NCBI RefSeq assembly: GCF_937958065.1 | Contig: NZ_CALFXI010000080.1 | Location: 1 to 64,000, forward strand | Source of the DNA: an uncultured Steroidobacter sp. | GTDB taxonomy: Bacteria; Pseudomonadota; Gammaproteobacteria; Steroidobacterales; Steroidobacteraceae | Direction: 5' to 3' | DNA length: 64,000 nucleotides | In this document: positions 17,742 to 26,323 of the stretch, piece after piece | How positions within the stretch are numbered: the stretch's first letter is position 1 | Layout of the letters: each line of letters starts with the position of its first letter | Notes under the pieces: model-generated | Seen by the model: only the letters and a program-made list of their open reading frames with translations | What the model was told of the DNA's origin: nothing | The model's database searches: none | Program-made: the position numbers and the translations under genes

Positions 17742-18679
17742 GGCGACTCCTGTCGCAAGCGCTCGAGCAGCTGTGCGGCGCCGGCTTTCAACAGCTCTTC
17801 TGCAAGCCGCACGCCGATGGCTTCCGCATCGGCCACGGTGCCCGAGTGCGAGCCACGATACATCTCATGGCCGTCGGGTGAGCCGACGACGCCATGCAGT
17901 TGCAGCTGCTCGCCATCGAGCGTCGCGAAGCCAGCGATGGGAGATTGACAGCTGCCTTCGAGCCGCTTCGCGAACGAACGCTCGGCGACACAGCATTGCC
18001 ACGATCGCGGGTCATTCAGCGCGCGCACGTAACCGATGTTGGTTGCATCGTCGTCGCGGCACTCGATGCCGATGATGCCTTGACCCACCGCCGGCACCGA
18101 CTGCTCCGGAGTGAAATATTCGGTGATGCGGCTTTGCAGGCCGAGCCGGATCAAACCGGCGGCGGCGAGGATGATGGCGTCGTAGTGTTCCTCATCGAGC
18201 TTGCGCAGCCGCGTGTCCACGTTGCCGCGCAGGGTGATCAGATCCAGATCGGGTCGCGCCGATTTCAACTGACATTGGCGGCGCAAGCTCGACGTGCCGA
18301 CGCGCGCGCCTTGCGGAAGGCTCGCGAAACTCTGGTAACGGGTAGAAACAAATGCGTCGCGCGGATCGGCACGCGGCAGCATCGCGGCCAGCGTGAAACC
18401 CGGCGGCATCTCGGTGGGCACATCCTTCATGGAATGCACGGCGATATCGGCGCGATGCTCCGACATGGCCAGCTCCAGTTCCTTGATGAACAGGCCCTTG
18501 CCGCCGATGTCGGCGAGCGGGCGGTCGAGGATGCGATCGCCTTGCGTGGTCATGGGGACCAGGACCACGTTCAGTCCGGGATGCTTGTTTCTGAGCAGCG
18601 CCGCGACGTGCTCGGCCTGCCACAGGGCCAGGCGGCTCTGCCGCGTGGCGATGCGCAATGTATGTTCGGAGATACTCAT
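17738..18679 (-). CDS. hemC: Hydroxymethylbilane synthase (porphobilinogen deaminase)
   Basis: Polymerises four porphobilinogens into hydroxymethylbilane in haem synthesis. It is 313 residues, with the dipyrromethane-cofactor cysteine in EGSCQSPIAG (Cys244), the substrate-binding arginines in RIATRQSRLALWQ and GTSSLRRQCQL, and the catalytic Asp in HSMKDVPTE. It is the first gene of hemC-hemD-hemX-hemY, and the four-base overlap with hemD implies translational coupling. Confidence 0.97.
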   Translation of the reverse strand: MSISEHTLRIATRQSRLALWQAEHVAALLRNKHPGLNVVLVPMTTQGDRILDRPLADIGGKGLFIKELELAMSEHRADIAVHSMKDVPTEMPPGFTLAAMLPRADPRDAFVSTRYQSFASLPQGARVGTSSLRRQCQLKSARPDLDLITLRGNVDTRLRKLDEEHYDAIILAAAGLIRLGLQSRITEYFTPEQSVPAVGQGIIGIECRDDDATNIGYVRALNDPRSWQCCVAERSFAKRLEGSCQSPIAGFATLDGEQLQLHGVVGSPDGHEMYRGSHSGTVADAEAIGVRLAEELLKAGAAQLLERLRQESP

Positions 18680-18710
18680 GAGAATTCTATCGATCGGCCC
18701 GGCGGGCGAA

Positions 18711-19820
18711 TCATTCCCCCGACAGGGCCATGGCTTTTTCCGCGCGCCGCATTTCGAGCCGGAAACGGATCAGCGCGATGATCAGCGCGAGCACCACCGG
18801 CCCCAGGAACAGGCCAATGGCGCCGAACGCTGCCAGACCGCCCAGCACGCCGATGAAGACGGTGAGCGTACCAACATTGGCGCGTCCGGAGACCAGCATC
18901 GGGCGCACCACATTGTCGACCAGCGACACCAGCACCGCACCCCAGGCCAGCATGAAAATGGTGGCGCCCCAGCGTCCCTGGATCGCTAGCACCAGCGCCG
19001 CCGGGCCCCACACGAGCGCGGTGCCGCCGAACGGCAGCAGGGCGACCAGCGCGGCGATCACGCCGAACACGATGGGCGAGGGCAGGTTGACGATCAGGAA
19101 CGAGACGCCGACCAGCGTTCCCTGGATGAGCGCCGTCAGCCCGGTGCCATACACCATGGCGCGCGTCACCGCTGCCAGATGGTCGAACAGCTTGGCCTTG
19201 TGGGGCTCGGCCATGGGAATCAGCTCGCGAGCGGTCTGCACCATCTCCGCGCCGTCGCGGATGAAAAAGAACAGCATGAACTGCATCAGCACGAAGCCGA
19301 CCACGGTGCCGACCGCGCCCAGAAAGACCTTGCCGGTCAGCGACGCCAGCGTTTGCAGCGTCTCGCGGGAGGCCTGCGTGAACCAGCTCTGCAGCTGCGC
19401 CAGGTCCACGTCCAGGGTGTCGTTGAGCCAGTCGAGGCCTTGCCGCACCCAGGGAACATTCGCCAGATTCAACACGTTGCCAGTTGTCTGGCCGGCGACC
19501 TTGTTCTGCACGAGCTGCAGCAGGTCGCCGACCTGCGCCGCGAAGGCCGCGCTCAGCGCGGTCAACGGACCGATGATGACGACGAATGTGAGAACGGTCA
19601 GCAACGCCGCGGACCATTGGGGTTTGCCACGCAGCCGGGCCGCCAGCCGCACATGCAGCGGATGAAGCAGAAATGCAATGAAGATCGCCCACAGCAGCGG
19701 ACCCAGAAAGGGCTGGACGATCTTGAAGAGGGCCAGGCCCAGCACCAGGCACGTCGCCAGCGCGAACGTGCGCGCGTAGAACCGATCTTTCACCGGTGCG
19801 ACGCGTGGTGGTTGAGTCAT
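18711..19820 (-). CDS. AI-2E family transporter (PerM-like permease)
   Basis: A 369-residue inner-membrane protein of the AI-2E/PerM family. Hydrophobic spans near the N-terminus, a central amphipathic region (about residues 100-190) and several further C-terminal spans including the glycine-rich FIGVLGGLAAFGAIGLFLGPVVLALI give the family topology. Family members export autoinducer-2 or act as sodium/proton antiporters; the sequence does not decide. The start ATG at 19820 (MTQPPRVAPVKDRFYA) is preferred over an upstream in-frame ATG because it begins just before the first membrane span. It stands 31 bases upstream of hemC on the same strand. Confidence 0.92.
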   Translation of the reverse strand: MTQPPRVAPVKDRFYARTFALATCLVLGLALFKIVQPFLGPLLWAIFIAFLLHPLHVRLAARLRGKPQWSAALLTVLTFVVIIGPLTALSAAFAAQVGDLLQLVQNKVAGQTTGNVLNLANVPWVRQGLDWLNDTLDVDLAQLQSWFTQASRETLQTLASLTGKVFLGAVGTVVGFVLMQFMLFFFIRDGAEMVQTARELIPMAEPHKAKLFDHLAAVTRAMVYGTGLTALIQGTLVGVSFLIVNLPSPIVFGVIAALVALLPFGGTALVWGPAALVLAIQGRWGATIFMLAWGAVLVSLVDNVVRPMLVSGRANVGTLTVFIGVLGGLAAFGAIGLFLGPVVLALIIALIRFRLEMRRAEKAMALSGE

Positions 19821-19932
19821 GGGCAGTCCATTCCGTGTGGCCGCGGGCCCGCGGCAATGTCGCCATGCTAGCACCGCCGCGCGCTCACCGGTTTGCTACC
19901 ATCCGAAGCTTGCAGCTCGAGAGGAACGACTC

Positions 19933-20244
19933 ATGAATGCCCAAGTAGACGTCACTACCGATCAACTGGTGGCCGACCTGAAGACCGTCATGGCGGATGC
20001 CGAGGCGCTGCTCAAGGCCACCTCGACGCTCACCGGCGAGAAGATCCAGGAAGTGCGTGCGCGCGCCGAGGAGTCGTTGCGCCAGGCCAAGGCGCGCTTG
20101 AGCGAAGTCGAGGAAGAGGCGATGCGCCGCGCGCGTGAGATCGCCGATGCCGCCGACGAGTACGTTCACGAGAATCCGTGGCAGTCGGTCGGCATTGCCG
20201 CGGGCATCGGCCTGGTGCTGGGGCTGCTGCTCGCCCGCCGCTGA
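19933..20244 (+). CDS. DUF883 family protein (ElaB/YqjD/YgaM type)
   Basis: A 103-residue protein. The N-terminal amphipathic helices (TTDQLVADLKTVMADAEALLKATS...VRARAEESLRQAKARL) and a C-terminal membrane segment with the family ending NPWQSVGIAAGIGLVLGLLLARR mark the DUF883/YqjD family. In E. coli these tail-anchored inner-membrane proteins bind ribosomes and are made in stationary phase. It is first of three genes matching yqjD-yqjE-yqjK in E. coli. The ATG at 19933 follows AGAGGAACG, a good ribosome site. Confidence 0.93.
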   Translation: MNAQVDVTTDQLVADLKTVMADAEALLKATSTLTGEKIQEVRARAEESLRQAKARLSEVEEEAMRRAREIADAADEYVHENPWQSVGIAAGIGLVLGLLLARR

Positions 20245-20270
20245 TCGCGCAGCTCGCGAGTCGAATCGCC

Positions 20271-20717
20271 ATGGCAGTGGAAACGCACGATCCGCACATC
20301 AACGCACGTACCGCGCACGCCCGGAGCACGGCGGAAGGTCCGCGGCCGGTCCACGGCCTGTTTCAGTCGCTCAACAATTTCCTGGCGACTTTCGTCGCCA
20401 TCGTGCACACGCGGCTGGAGCTGCTGACCACCGAGCTGCAGGAAGAAGTGCGGCAGGTCGGCGCGATTCTGCTGTGGGCGTTCGTGGCCGCGTTCGCGGC
20501 GATGATGGGATTGTTCCTGATCGCGCTGGCGGTGATTTTCGTGTTCTGGGATACACATCGCCTGGCCGCGTCCGTGGCCATGGTCGGGATGTTCCTCGCG
20601 GTGGCGGTGGTGGCCGGATTGATCCTGCGGCACAAGCTGGTGACCAAGCCGCCGCTGCTGGACGATACCCTGGCCGAGCTCGCCAGAGATCGGGATCAGC
20701 TCAAGGCCCGTTTGTAA
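20271..20717 (+). CDS. Phage holin family membrane protein (YqjE-like)
   Basis: A 148-residue protein with two strong membrane helices (AILLWAFVAAFAAMMGLFLIALAVIFVFW and VAMVGMFLAVAVVAGLIL) preceded by an amphipathic helix HTRLELLTTELQEEVRQ. This is the Actinobacterial/YqjE-type holin superfamily III profile. Despite the name it is not phage-related here: it is the middle gene of the DUF883-YqjE-YqjK operon. The ATG at 20271 begins 27 bases after the DUF883 stop. Confidence 0.9.
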   Translation: MAVETHDPHINARTAHARSTAEGPRPVHGLFQSLNNFLATFVAIVHTRLELLTTELQEEVRQVGAILLWAFVAAFAAMMGLFLIALAVIFVFWDTHRLAASVAMVGMFLAVAVVAGLILRHKLVTKPPLLDDTLAELARDRDQLKARL

Positions 20718-20729
20718 GCCGGTGCCGCC

Positions 20730-21023
20730 GTGAGCAGCGAACGTTTTCATCAGCTGGCCACCAAACATTCCAACCTGCGATTGCGCGCAGCCGTGCAGCG
20801 TCGCCAGCTGGGCGCGTCCATGGACCAGATCGAGCATCATCTGAGCGGTCTGGATCGGGGCGTCGGCGCGGCTCAGCGCTTGCTGAAGAATCCGGCGGTA
20901 CTGATCGGCAGCGTGGCGGTGGTCGCGCTGATCGGGCCGAAACGGCTGGTGCGCTGGGTGAGCCGGGGCGCGTTGATCTATTCCACTGCGCGACGCTTCA
21001 TTCGTTTGCGCCAGCAGGGCTGA
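20730..21023 (+). CDS. YqjK-like small membrane protein
   Basis: A 97-residue basic protein starting with GTG twelve bases after the previous stop. The N-terminal half is helical and charged (RLRAAVQRRQLGASMDQIEHHL) and the C-terminal half holds one hydrophobic segment (NPAVLIGSVAVVALIGP) followed by basic residues. Size, order and pattern match YqjK, third gene of the yqjD-yqjE-yqjK set. Function is unknown. It converges with the LytTR response-regulator gene, 13 bases away. Confidence 0.82.
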   Translation: MSSERFHQLATKHSNLRLRAAVQRRQLGASMDQIEHHLSGLDRGVGAAQRLLKNPAVLIGSVAVVALIGPKRLVRWVSRGALIYSTARRFIRLRQQG

Positions 21024-21036
21024 CCGCGGCGCCGGG

Positions 21037-21777
21037 TCAGTGACTCTCGCCGCGAATCCGTCGCAGCAGCTCGGAAGCATGGCGCCGGCTGACTTCGAGC
21101 ACGTCGCCGCATTCACGAACTCGCACCACGTAGTGACCCGAATCGGTCCGCTCGACGGCGGAAATGTATTTTTCCGCGATCAAGGCATTGCGATGGATGC
21201 GCAGGAAGTCGGGCGCGAACTCCTCGGCCAGCGCCTTGAGCGATTCATCGATCAGGCTCTCGCCGCCTTTGTGGCGCACGGTCACGTATTTCTGATCGGC
21301 ATTGAAATAATAAATGTCCTGCAGCGGAATCAGCTTGAGCGTTTCGCCCAGGCGCGCGCAGATCTGTTCACGGCGATGCTCGATGCGCGCGGACTCGGCG
21401 ACCTTGACCAGACGGTTCGGAGAAATGCGGGACGCGTGACGCAAGGCGTGCGCGAGCTTTTCCTTGCGCACCGGCTTGAGCAGGTACCCGACTGCTTCGG
21501 TTTCGAACGCTTCCACGGCGTATTGATCGTAGGCAGTGGTGAAGATCACCGCCGGCGGGTCTTCCAGTGAATCGATGTGCCGCGCCACCTGAATGCCGGA
21601 CAGACCGGGCATGCGCACGTCGAGCAGCACGACATCGGGACGCAGCTCGCCGCACGTGGCGAGTGCCTGCTCGCCGTTGTCGGCTTCGCCGACGACTTCG
21701 CAGTCCTCGATTTCTTCCAGCAGCCGCCGCAGCCGTTCCCGTGCGGGCGACTCGTCATCGACAATTAACAGACGCAT
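21037..21777 (-). CDS. LytTR response regulator (AlgR-like)
   Basis: A 246-residue two-domain response regulator. The receiver domain has the acidic pair in IVDDE, the phosphoacceptor Asp in VLLDVRMPG (about residue 53), Thr in FTTAYD and Lys in LLKPVRKEKL. A C-terminal LytTR DNA-binding domain has IYYFNADQKYVTVRHKGGESLIDESLKAL and FLRIHRNALIAEKYI. It resembles AlgR/LytR regulators of envelope and virulence functions. It begins 21 bases after the sensor kinase gene, its evident partner. Confidence 0.95.
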   Translation of the reverse strand: MRLLIVDDESPARERLRRLLEEIEDCEVVGEADNGEQALATCGELRPDVVLLDVRMPGLSGIQVARHIDSLEDPPAVIFTTAYDQYAVEAFETEAVGYLLKPVRKEKLAHALRHASRISPNRLVKVAESARIEHRREQICARLGETLKLIPLQDIYYFNADQKYVTVRHKGGESLIDESLKALAEEFAPDFLRIHRNALIAEKYISAVERTDSGHYVVRVRECGDVLEVSRRHASELLRRIRGESH

Positions 21778-21798
21778 CTGTGTTGGTTACCGTCCCCG

Positions 21799-22917
21799 CT
21801 AGCCACTTGCCACATCCTCGCCAGCATACGGAAAGATCAGCCGGGCGCAAAATTCCCCGTCCCGCTGCTCGGTCTCGATGCTGGCGCGGCCGGGCCAGGC
21901 CAGCTCCAGGCGCTGCCGGATGTTCTCCAGCGCCATGCGGTTGCCCTCGCGATTGGCATAGCCGGCCTGGGCCGGGATGGGATTGCGCACTTCGATGTGC
22001 ACCTGATCGTTCTGGCGCCGGCCGACGATGAAAACCTCGCCCCCACGCGGCAAGGTCTCGATCCCGTGGTACACGGCGTTCTCGAGCAGCGGCTGCACGA
22101 TCAGGCTCGGCACCATGGTGCGCATCGGCAGCTGATCCACATCCCAATGCACGCTCAGGCGATCGCCCAGGCGCAGTTGCTCGATGCGCTGATGAGTGCG
22201 CGCGATCTCCAGCTCGTCCTTCAGCGGAATGCGGGCGCTGGCGTCGCTCAGACTGGCGCGAAACAGATCGGCCAGATCTTCGACCGCCTGCTCGGCGCGC
22301 TCCGGACTGGAGCGGGTCAGCGCGGCGATAGTGTTCATACTGTTGAACAGGAAGTGCGGGCGAATGCGTGCCTGCAAGGCGCGGATGCGCGCGAGCGCTT
22401 CCTGCTCGATGCTGCGTTTCCATTCGGCGCTGACATAGAAGTAGCGCAGCGCCAGCGCGCTCACGATGAAGCCCACCAGAACGTTTCTGAGCACGAAGCC
22501 GGCATGATCGCGCGGAAAGAAGCCTGGACCGGCGTCGCTGCCGAGCTCGCCGGTCCACATCCGGCCGACCTGAAACGCCGCTTCGGACACGAGGCCGATG
22601 GTGATGACCAGCAAGCCGATCGTGATCATCGCGGCGCGCGCCGGCGGCATCGTTTGCAGCCACGGCCGCGCACGACACAACACCGCGGAGCTGGTCAGCC
22701 CGATCCACAGAAGAAACATCGAGCTGCCGGCCAGATCGGTCCAGAAGTTGTCGTGCAGCGCCTGTCGGGCCAGCGCGATCACCAGCGCCACCAGCTCGGC
22801 GATCAGCACCACCACGAACACGGCCGGCGAGGCGCAGAAATCCGGCAGGAAGAAAGTCGGCGCCTTGGTGGCGGGTGAGGACGACGTGGCGCGAAGGTCG
22901 GAGACGGACGCCGCCAT
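21799..22917 (-). CDS. LytS/AlgZ-like sensor histidine kinase
   Basis: A 372-residue membrane kinase. Four or five N-terminal hydrophobic segments (for example SPAVFVVVLIAELVALVIALA and MFLLWIGLTSSAVL) are followed by the His_kinase domain with the phospho-histidine in RIRPHFLFNSMNTIAAL and an HATPase region (VQPLLENAVYHGIETLPRGG, ENIRQRLELAWPG). This is the AlgZ/YehU class that pairs with LytTR regulators such as the downstream gene. The start ATG at 22917 is taken because an upstream in-frame extension would be rich in Arg/Ser and out of character. Confidence 0.93.
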   Translation of the reverse strand: MAASVSDLRATSSSPATKAPTFFLPDFCASPAVFVVVLIAELVALVIALARQALHDNFWTDLAGSSMFLLWIGLTSSAVLCRARPWLQTMPPARAAMITIGLLVITIGLVSEAAFQVGRMWTGELGSDAGPGFFPRDHAGFVLRNVLVGFIVSALALRYFYVSAEWKRSIEQEALARIRALQARIRPHFLFNSMNTIAALTRSSPERAEQAVEDLADLFRASLSDASARIPLKDELEIARTHQRIEQLRLGDRLSVHWDVDQLPMRTMVPSLIVQPLLENAVYHGIETLPRGGEVFIVGRRQNDQVHIEVRNPIPAQAGYANREGNRMALENIRQRLELAWPGRASIETEQRDGEFCARLIFPYAGEDVASG

Positions 22918-22927
22918 GGCGGGACGA

Positions 22928-23839
22928 CTAAGGTTTGTTTCTCGATGTATCGCTGTCCCGGGCCGCGGCGAACATCGCGTCCTTGAGCCGGAACAACGTC
23001 GAGATGTCCTCGTCGCCATGACCCTGCTCGATCAGCCGCCGGTAATGGACCAGCGTCATCTCGATCAGGGGCAGCTGCACGCCGTGGCGGGCGGCCATGG
23101 CGCGGCAGATCTTCAAATCTTTTTCGTGCAGCTTCACGCGGAAGCCGGCGGGGTAGCTGTCGCGCAGGATGTTCGGCGCGCGGTTGACGAAGTACCAGCT
23201 GGAGCCGGCGCCTTTGCCGAGCGTGTCGATGAGCCGATCGAGCGGCAGATCCTCGGACTTGGCGAACGCCATGGCTTCCGCGACCGCCTGGATCACGCCG
23301 GCACACATGATCTGATTCGTGGCCTTGGCCGCCTGGCCGGAGCCACTGGCGCCGAAGTGCGTAACGGCCTTGCCCATGGCTCGCAGCACGGGCTGCGCGC
23401 GCTCGAACGCCTTTTCATCGCCGCCGACCATGATGGCGAGCGTGCCATCACGCGCGCCTTCGGTGCCGCCGCTGACGGGCGCATCGAGAAACTGCGCGCC
23501 GGCTTCATGCAGCCGATGAGCCGCGGTTCGCGCCGTGTCGGCGCTGATCGTGGAGCAGTCGATGACGATGGTGTCGGGCTTGATGGCTGGAAGCAGCTCG
23601 TCGATGACCGCGAGCACGTCCGCATCGGCGGACACGCAAGTGACGATGACATCGCACAGGGGCGCGAGCTCGGCGAGTTTGCTGGCGGCCTTGCAGCCGG
23701 TTTCCTGCGCGAGCGCGGTGGCTTTCTCAGCCGTGCGATTCCAGACGGCGCTCAGCAGTCCGTGCTTGTGAAGGTTGCGCGCCATGCCCAGGCCCATCGC
23801 GCCCAGGCCGACGAATCCAGCTCGCAGGGTCACTGACAC
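22928..23839 (-). CDS. 3-hydroxyisobutyrate dehydrogenase / tartronate semialdehyde reductase family
   Basis: A 303-residue NAD(P)-dependent beta-hydroxyacid dehydrogenase. It has the Rossmann motif GFVGLGAMGLGMARNL, the substrate-binding signature DAPVSGGTEGARDGTLAIMVGG, the catalytic Lys in GSGQAAKATNQIM and the C-terminal KDLKICRAMA. The substrate (3-hydroxyisobutyrate, tartronate semialdehyde or similar) cannot be fixed. Two GTG starts are possible: 23839, or 23833, which overlaps the preceding gene's stop as GTGA and looks more natural for translational coupling. Confidence 0.92.
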   Translation of the reverse strand: MSVTLRAGFVGLGAMGLGMARNLHKHGLLSAVWNRTAEKATALAQETGCKAASKLAELAPLCDVIVTCVSADADVLAVIDELLPAIKPDTIVIDCSTISADTARTAAHRLHEAGAQFLDAPVSGGTEGARDGTLAIMVGGDEKAFERAQPVLRAMGKAVTHFGASGSGQAAKATNQIMCAGVIQAVAEAMAFAKSEDLPLDRLIDTLGKGAGSSWYFVNRAPNILRDSYPAGFRVKLHEKDLKICRAMAARHGVQLPLIEMTLVHYRRLIEQGHGDEDISTLFRLKDAMFAAARDSDTSRNKP

Positions 23840-24279
23840 AGCACATCCATGGACGCTTTGGCCGAGGCGCGCGCGGCATCGAGCTCGGCATCGCTCAGGT
23901 AACGGCGCTCGCCGTCCGGGCCTTGTTCATACAGCTTGGGCGAATTCATGTAGCGATCGTAACGCTCGCGCGCCTTGATGCAACGGTCCGCCTTGTCCTT
24001 GGCGGTGGTTTCGGCCGCGGCCCGCTGTTCTGCACGCGAATTGCCGGGCGCCGGAGGCGGCGTGGTGTTGGCCCTGACGACCTCCTGCGAACGCTCCTGG
24101 GCGGCGACCACGTCGGTGCGCTGGGACTGCACATTGAGCCGCTCGGCCGGCAGCGACGGCGGCTTGTCGGTGTACTGAATGTTGCCCTTTTCGTCCTTGT
24201 ACTTGTAGACGTCGGCAGCAGCGGTGCCCGCAGCCAGCGATACCGCGGCCAGGGTCAGCAACAAGACGGGTCTGAGCAT
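23830..24279 (-). CDS. DUF4124 domain-containing periplasmic protein
   Basis: A 149-residue exported protein. A signal peptide (MLRPVLLLTLAAVSLAAGTAAA) is followed at once by the DUF4124 motif DVYKYKDEKGNIQYTDKPP, a small domain of unknown function common in gammaproteobacteria. The rest is charged and rich in Ala/Arg with a helical tail ending SMDVLCQ. ATG 24279 puts the signal peptide at the N-terminus; an ATG at 24297 would overlap the P-II stop. It overlaps the downstream dehydrogenase start, so the two are coupled. Confidence 0.88.
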   Translation of the reverse strand: MLRPVLLLTLAAVSLAAGTAAADVYKYKDEKGNIQYTDKPPSLPAERLNVQSQRTDVVAAQERSQEVVRANTTPPPAPGNSRAEQRAAAETTAKDKADRCIKARERYDRYMNSPKLYEQGPDGERRYLSDAELDAARASAKASMDVLCQ

Positions 24280-24296
24280 GGCAGTCTCCAGCAGCA

Positions 24297-24635
24297 TTAG
24301 ATGGCGCGCGCGTCCGTTTCGCCGGTGCGGATGCGGACGGCATGACCCAGCGGGATCACGAAGATCTTGCCGTCGCCGATCCGGCCGGTATTGGCGACCT
24401 GCACGATGGCCTCCAGCACCTGGTCGACCCGGTCGTCGTCGATCGCCACTTCGATCTTGCACTTGGGCAGGAAGTCGACGACGTACTCGGCTCCCCGGTA
24501 CAGCTCAGTGTGCCCGCGCTGCCGGCCGAAGCCTTTGACCTCCGTCACCGTTACGCCGGCCACGCCGAGCTCCGATAGCGCCTCCCGCACCTCGTCCACT
24601 TTGAAGGGCTTGATGATGGCGACTACCAGTTTCAC
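24297..24635 (-). CDS. Second P-II family nitrogen regulatory protein
   Basis: A 112-residue P-II signal protein that binds ATP/ADP and 2-oxoglutarate and relays nitrogen and energy status. The uridylylation site Tyr51 sits in the T-loop ELYRGAEYVVDF, and the ATP-binding signatures TGRIGDGKIFVIPL and the C-terminal VRIRTGE are intact. Translation starts at GTG 24635, seven bases after AGGAT. It is downstream of amt but separated from it by 187 bases and a terminator (24774-24799), so it is likely a GlnB-type copy transcribed on its own. It differs from the amt-linked copy at about a third of positions. Confidence 0.95.
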   Translation of the reverse strand: MKLVVAIIKPFKVDEVREALSELGVAGVTVTEVKGFGRQRGHTELYRGAEYVVDFLPKCKIEVAIDDDRVDQVLEAIVQVANTGRIGDGKIFVIPLGHAVRIRTGETDARAI

Positions 24636-24773
24636 GCCGCGATCCTATGTAAAGAACCCCGGCAGTTTAGCAGCACGACTCTGGGGGAGGGATTAAGACA
24701 GTGCCGGTGATGCGGCAGGATTGAGCAGTGGTTCACGTTGTGGGGTCCTGTCGGGGAAGGGCCGGGACCAAAG

Positions 24774-24799
24774 AAAACGGGCGCCGCAGCGCCCGTTTT
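24774..24799 (-). terminator. Intrinsic terminator of amt
   Basis: A perfect 11-bp stem AAAACGGGCGC/GCGCCCGTTTT with the tetraloop CGCA, beginning 24 bases past the amt stop. The minus-strand transcript ends in a U-run contributed by the stem. It cleanly separates glnK-amt from the second P-II gene. Confidence 0.85.
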
Positions 24800-24822
24800 C
24801 ACCCCATGCCGTCCTGTCCAGA

Positions 24823-26259
24823 TTACAGGTTGTAGCCGCGCTCGTCGTGCAGGGAAAGGTCCAGGCCCACTTCCTCCTGCTCGGCGTTGACCCGCAGACC
24901 GACCAGGGCGTCGACGATCTTCAGGATGATGACCGTGGCGATGCCGGTGTACACCAGCGTGAACAGCACGCCCTTGGTCTGCACCCACAGCTGGCTCGCG
25001 ATCGTCGCGCCTTCCGCCGGGCTCCACACGCCGCCCATGCTCGGGAAGGCGAAGATGCCCGTCAGGATGGCGCCCACGATACCGCCGACACAGTGCACGC
25101 CGAACACGTCCAGCGAGTCGTCGTAGCCCAGCGCGCGCTTCATCTTGGTGGAGGCCAGGAAGCACACCACGCCGGCGACGATACCGATGACCAGGGCGCC
25201 GACCGGGCCGACCGTGCCGGCCGCGGGGGTGATGCCGACCAGGCCCGCGACCGCACCCGAAACGATGCCGAGCAGCGAAGGCTTACCGTGCGAGATCCAC
25301 TCGGCGAACATCCAGGCGAGCGCCGCGGTGCCGGTGCAGATCTGCGTGACGAGCATCGCCATGCCGGCGCTGGAACCCGCCGCGACTGCGCTGCCCGCGT
25401 TGAAACCGAACCAGCCGACCCACAGGATGGCGCCGCCGATCATGGTCAGGCCGAGGTTGTGCGGGGCCATGCTGACGGTGCCATAACCCTTGCGCTTGCC
25501 GAGCATCAGCGCGGCGACCAGACCCGCGATACCCGCATTGATGTGCACGACCGTGCCGCCGGCGAAGTCCAGCACGCCCCAGTCCCACATCAGCGCGCCG
25601 TCGCCGCTCCACACCATGTGCACCATCGGCGCGTAGCAGACCGTGAACCACAGCGCCATGAAGATCAGCAGGGCCGAGAACTTCATGCGCTCGGCGAACG
25701 CGCCGACGATCAGCGCCGGCGTGATGATCGCGAACGTCATCTGAAAGGTCGCGAACACCGACTCGGGAATCGTGCCGGTGAGCGAATCGAGGGTGAGCCC
25801 CGCCAACATCACTTTCGCGAACCCGCCGATGAACGACGACAGGTTGGTGACACCCGCCTCCATGCCGGTGGTGTCGAACGCGAGGCTGTAGCCGTACACC
25901 GTCCACAGCACCGTCATCAAGCCGGTGATGGCGAAACATTGCATCAGCACCGACAGAATGTTCTTCGACCGCACCATGCCGGCGTAGAACAGCGCGAGCC
26001 CCGGGATGGTCATGAACAGCACCAGCACCGTGGACGTGAGCATCCACGCGGTGTCGCCGGAGTCCAATGTCGGTGTTTCCTCGGCAGCGGCTGCTTCAGT
26101 CGCAACGGCCTGTGCGGACGCGGCTTCAGCAGCCATCGTTTCCGCAGCTGGAGCATCTTGCGCGTGCGCCATGTCAGGCGCTGCGACTATCGCGAATGCG
26201 ACGAGCGCGAGACTCCATAGGTAAGTGAGCACGCGGCTCGTTGCCAGGGGTTTTTTCAC
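24823..26259 (-). CDS. amt: Ammonium transporter (Amt/MEP/Rh)
   Basis: A 478-residue ammonium channel of the inner membrane, gated by P-II. A signal peptide-like N-terminus (LTYLWSLALVAFAIVAAPDMAHA) is followed by an Ala/Glu-rich spacer (about residues 30-62) and the eleven-span Amt core. The pore histidines are in VVHINAG and FGVHCVGG, with DFAGGTVVH and FNAGSA as expected. It starts at GTG 26259 preceded by GGAGAACGACA; the reading frame continues upstream, but that part overlaps glnK in another frame and is not coding. glnK is 64 bases upstream, forming the classical glnK-amt operon. Confidence 0.95.
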   Translation of the reverse strand: MKKPLATSRVLTYLWSLALVAFAIVAAPDMAHAQDAPAAETMAAEAASAQAVATEAAAAEETPTLDSGDTAWMLTSTVLVLFMTIPGLALFYAGMVRSKNILSVLMQCFAITGLMTVLWTVYGYSLAFDTTGMEAGVTNLSSFIGGFAKVMLAGLTLDSLTGTIPESVFATFQMTFAIITPALIVGAFAERMKFSALLIFMALWFTVCYAPMVHMVWSGDGALMWDWGVLDFAGGTVVHINAGIAGLVAALMLGKRKGYGTVSMAPHNLGLTMIGGAILWVGWFGFNAGSAVAAGSSAGMAMLVTQICTGTAALAWMFAEWISHGKPSLLGIVSGAVAGLVGITPAAGTVGPVGALVIGIVAGVVCFLASTKMKRALGYDDSLDVFGVHCVGGIVGAILTGIFAFPSMGGVWSPAEGATIASQLWVQTKGVLFTLVYTGIATVIILKIVDALVGLRVNAEQEEVGLDLSLHDERGYNL

Positions 26260-26323
26260 TGTCGTTCTCCTACGCAAGAGATAGATCGTTGTTGCTGCCA
26301 GGTGCTGCTGTTGGAAACAAATC

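Noticed and set aside
18676..19866. A second long minus-strand frame within the AI-2E permease gene
   Set aside because: It overlaps the permease in another frame with Arg/Gly-rich low-complexity translation; the permease frame has clear membrane helices and family motifs.
20271..20717. The phage-holin name as evidence for a prophage
   Set aside because: The gene is in the cellular yqjD-yqjE-yqjK-like operon and no other phage gene is nearby.
24721..26220. A + strand open frame of about 500 codons opposite amt
   Set aside because: Antisense shadow of the amt gene; composition is His/Arg/Asp/Gln-rich with no domain.
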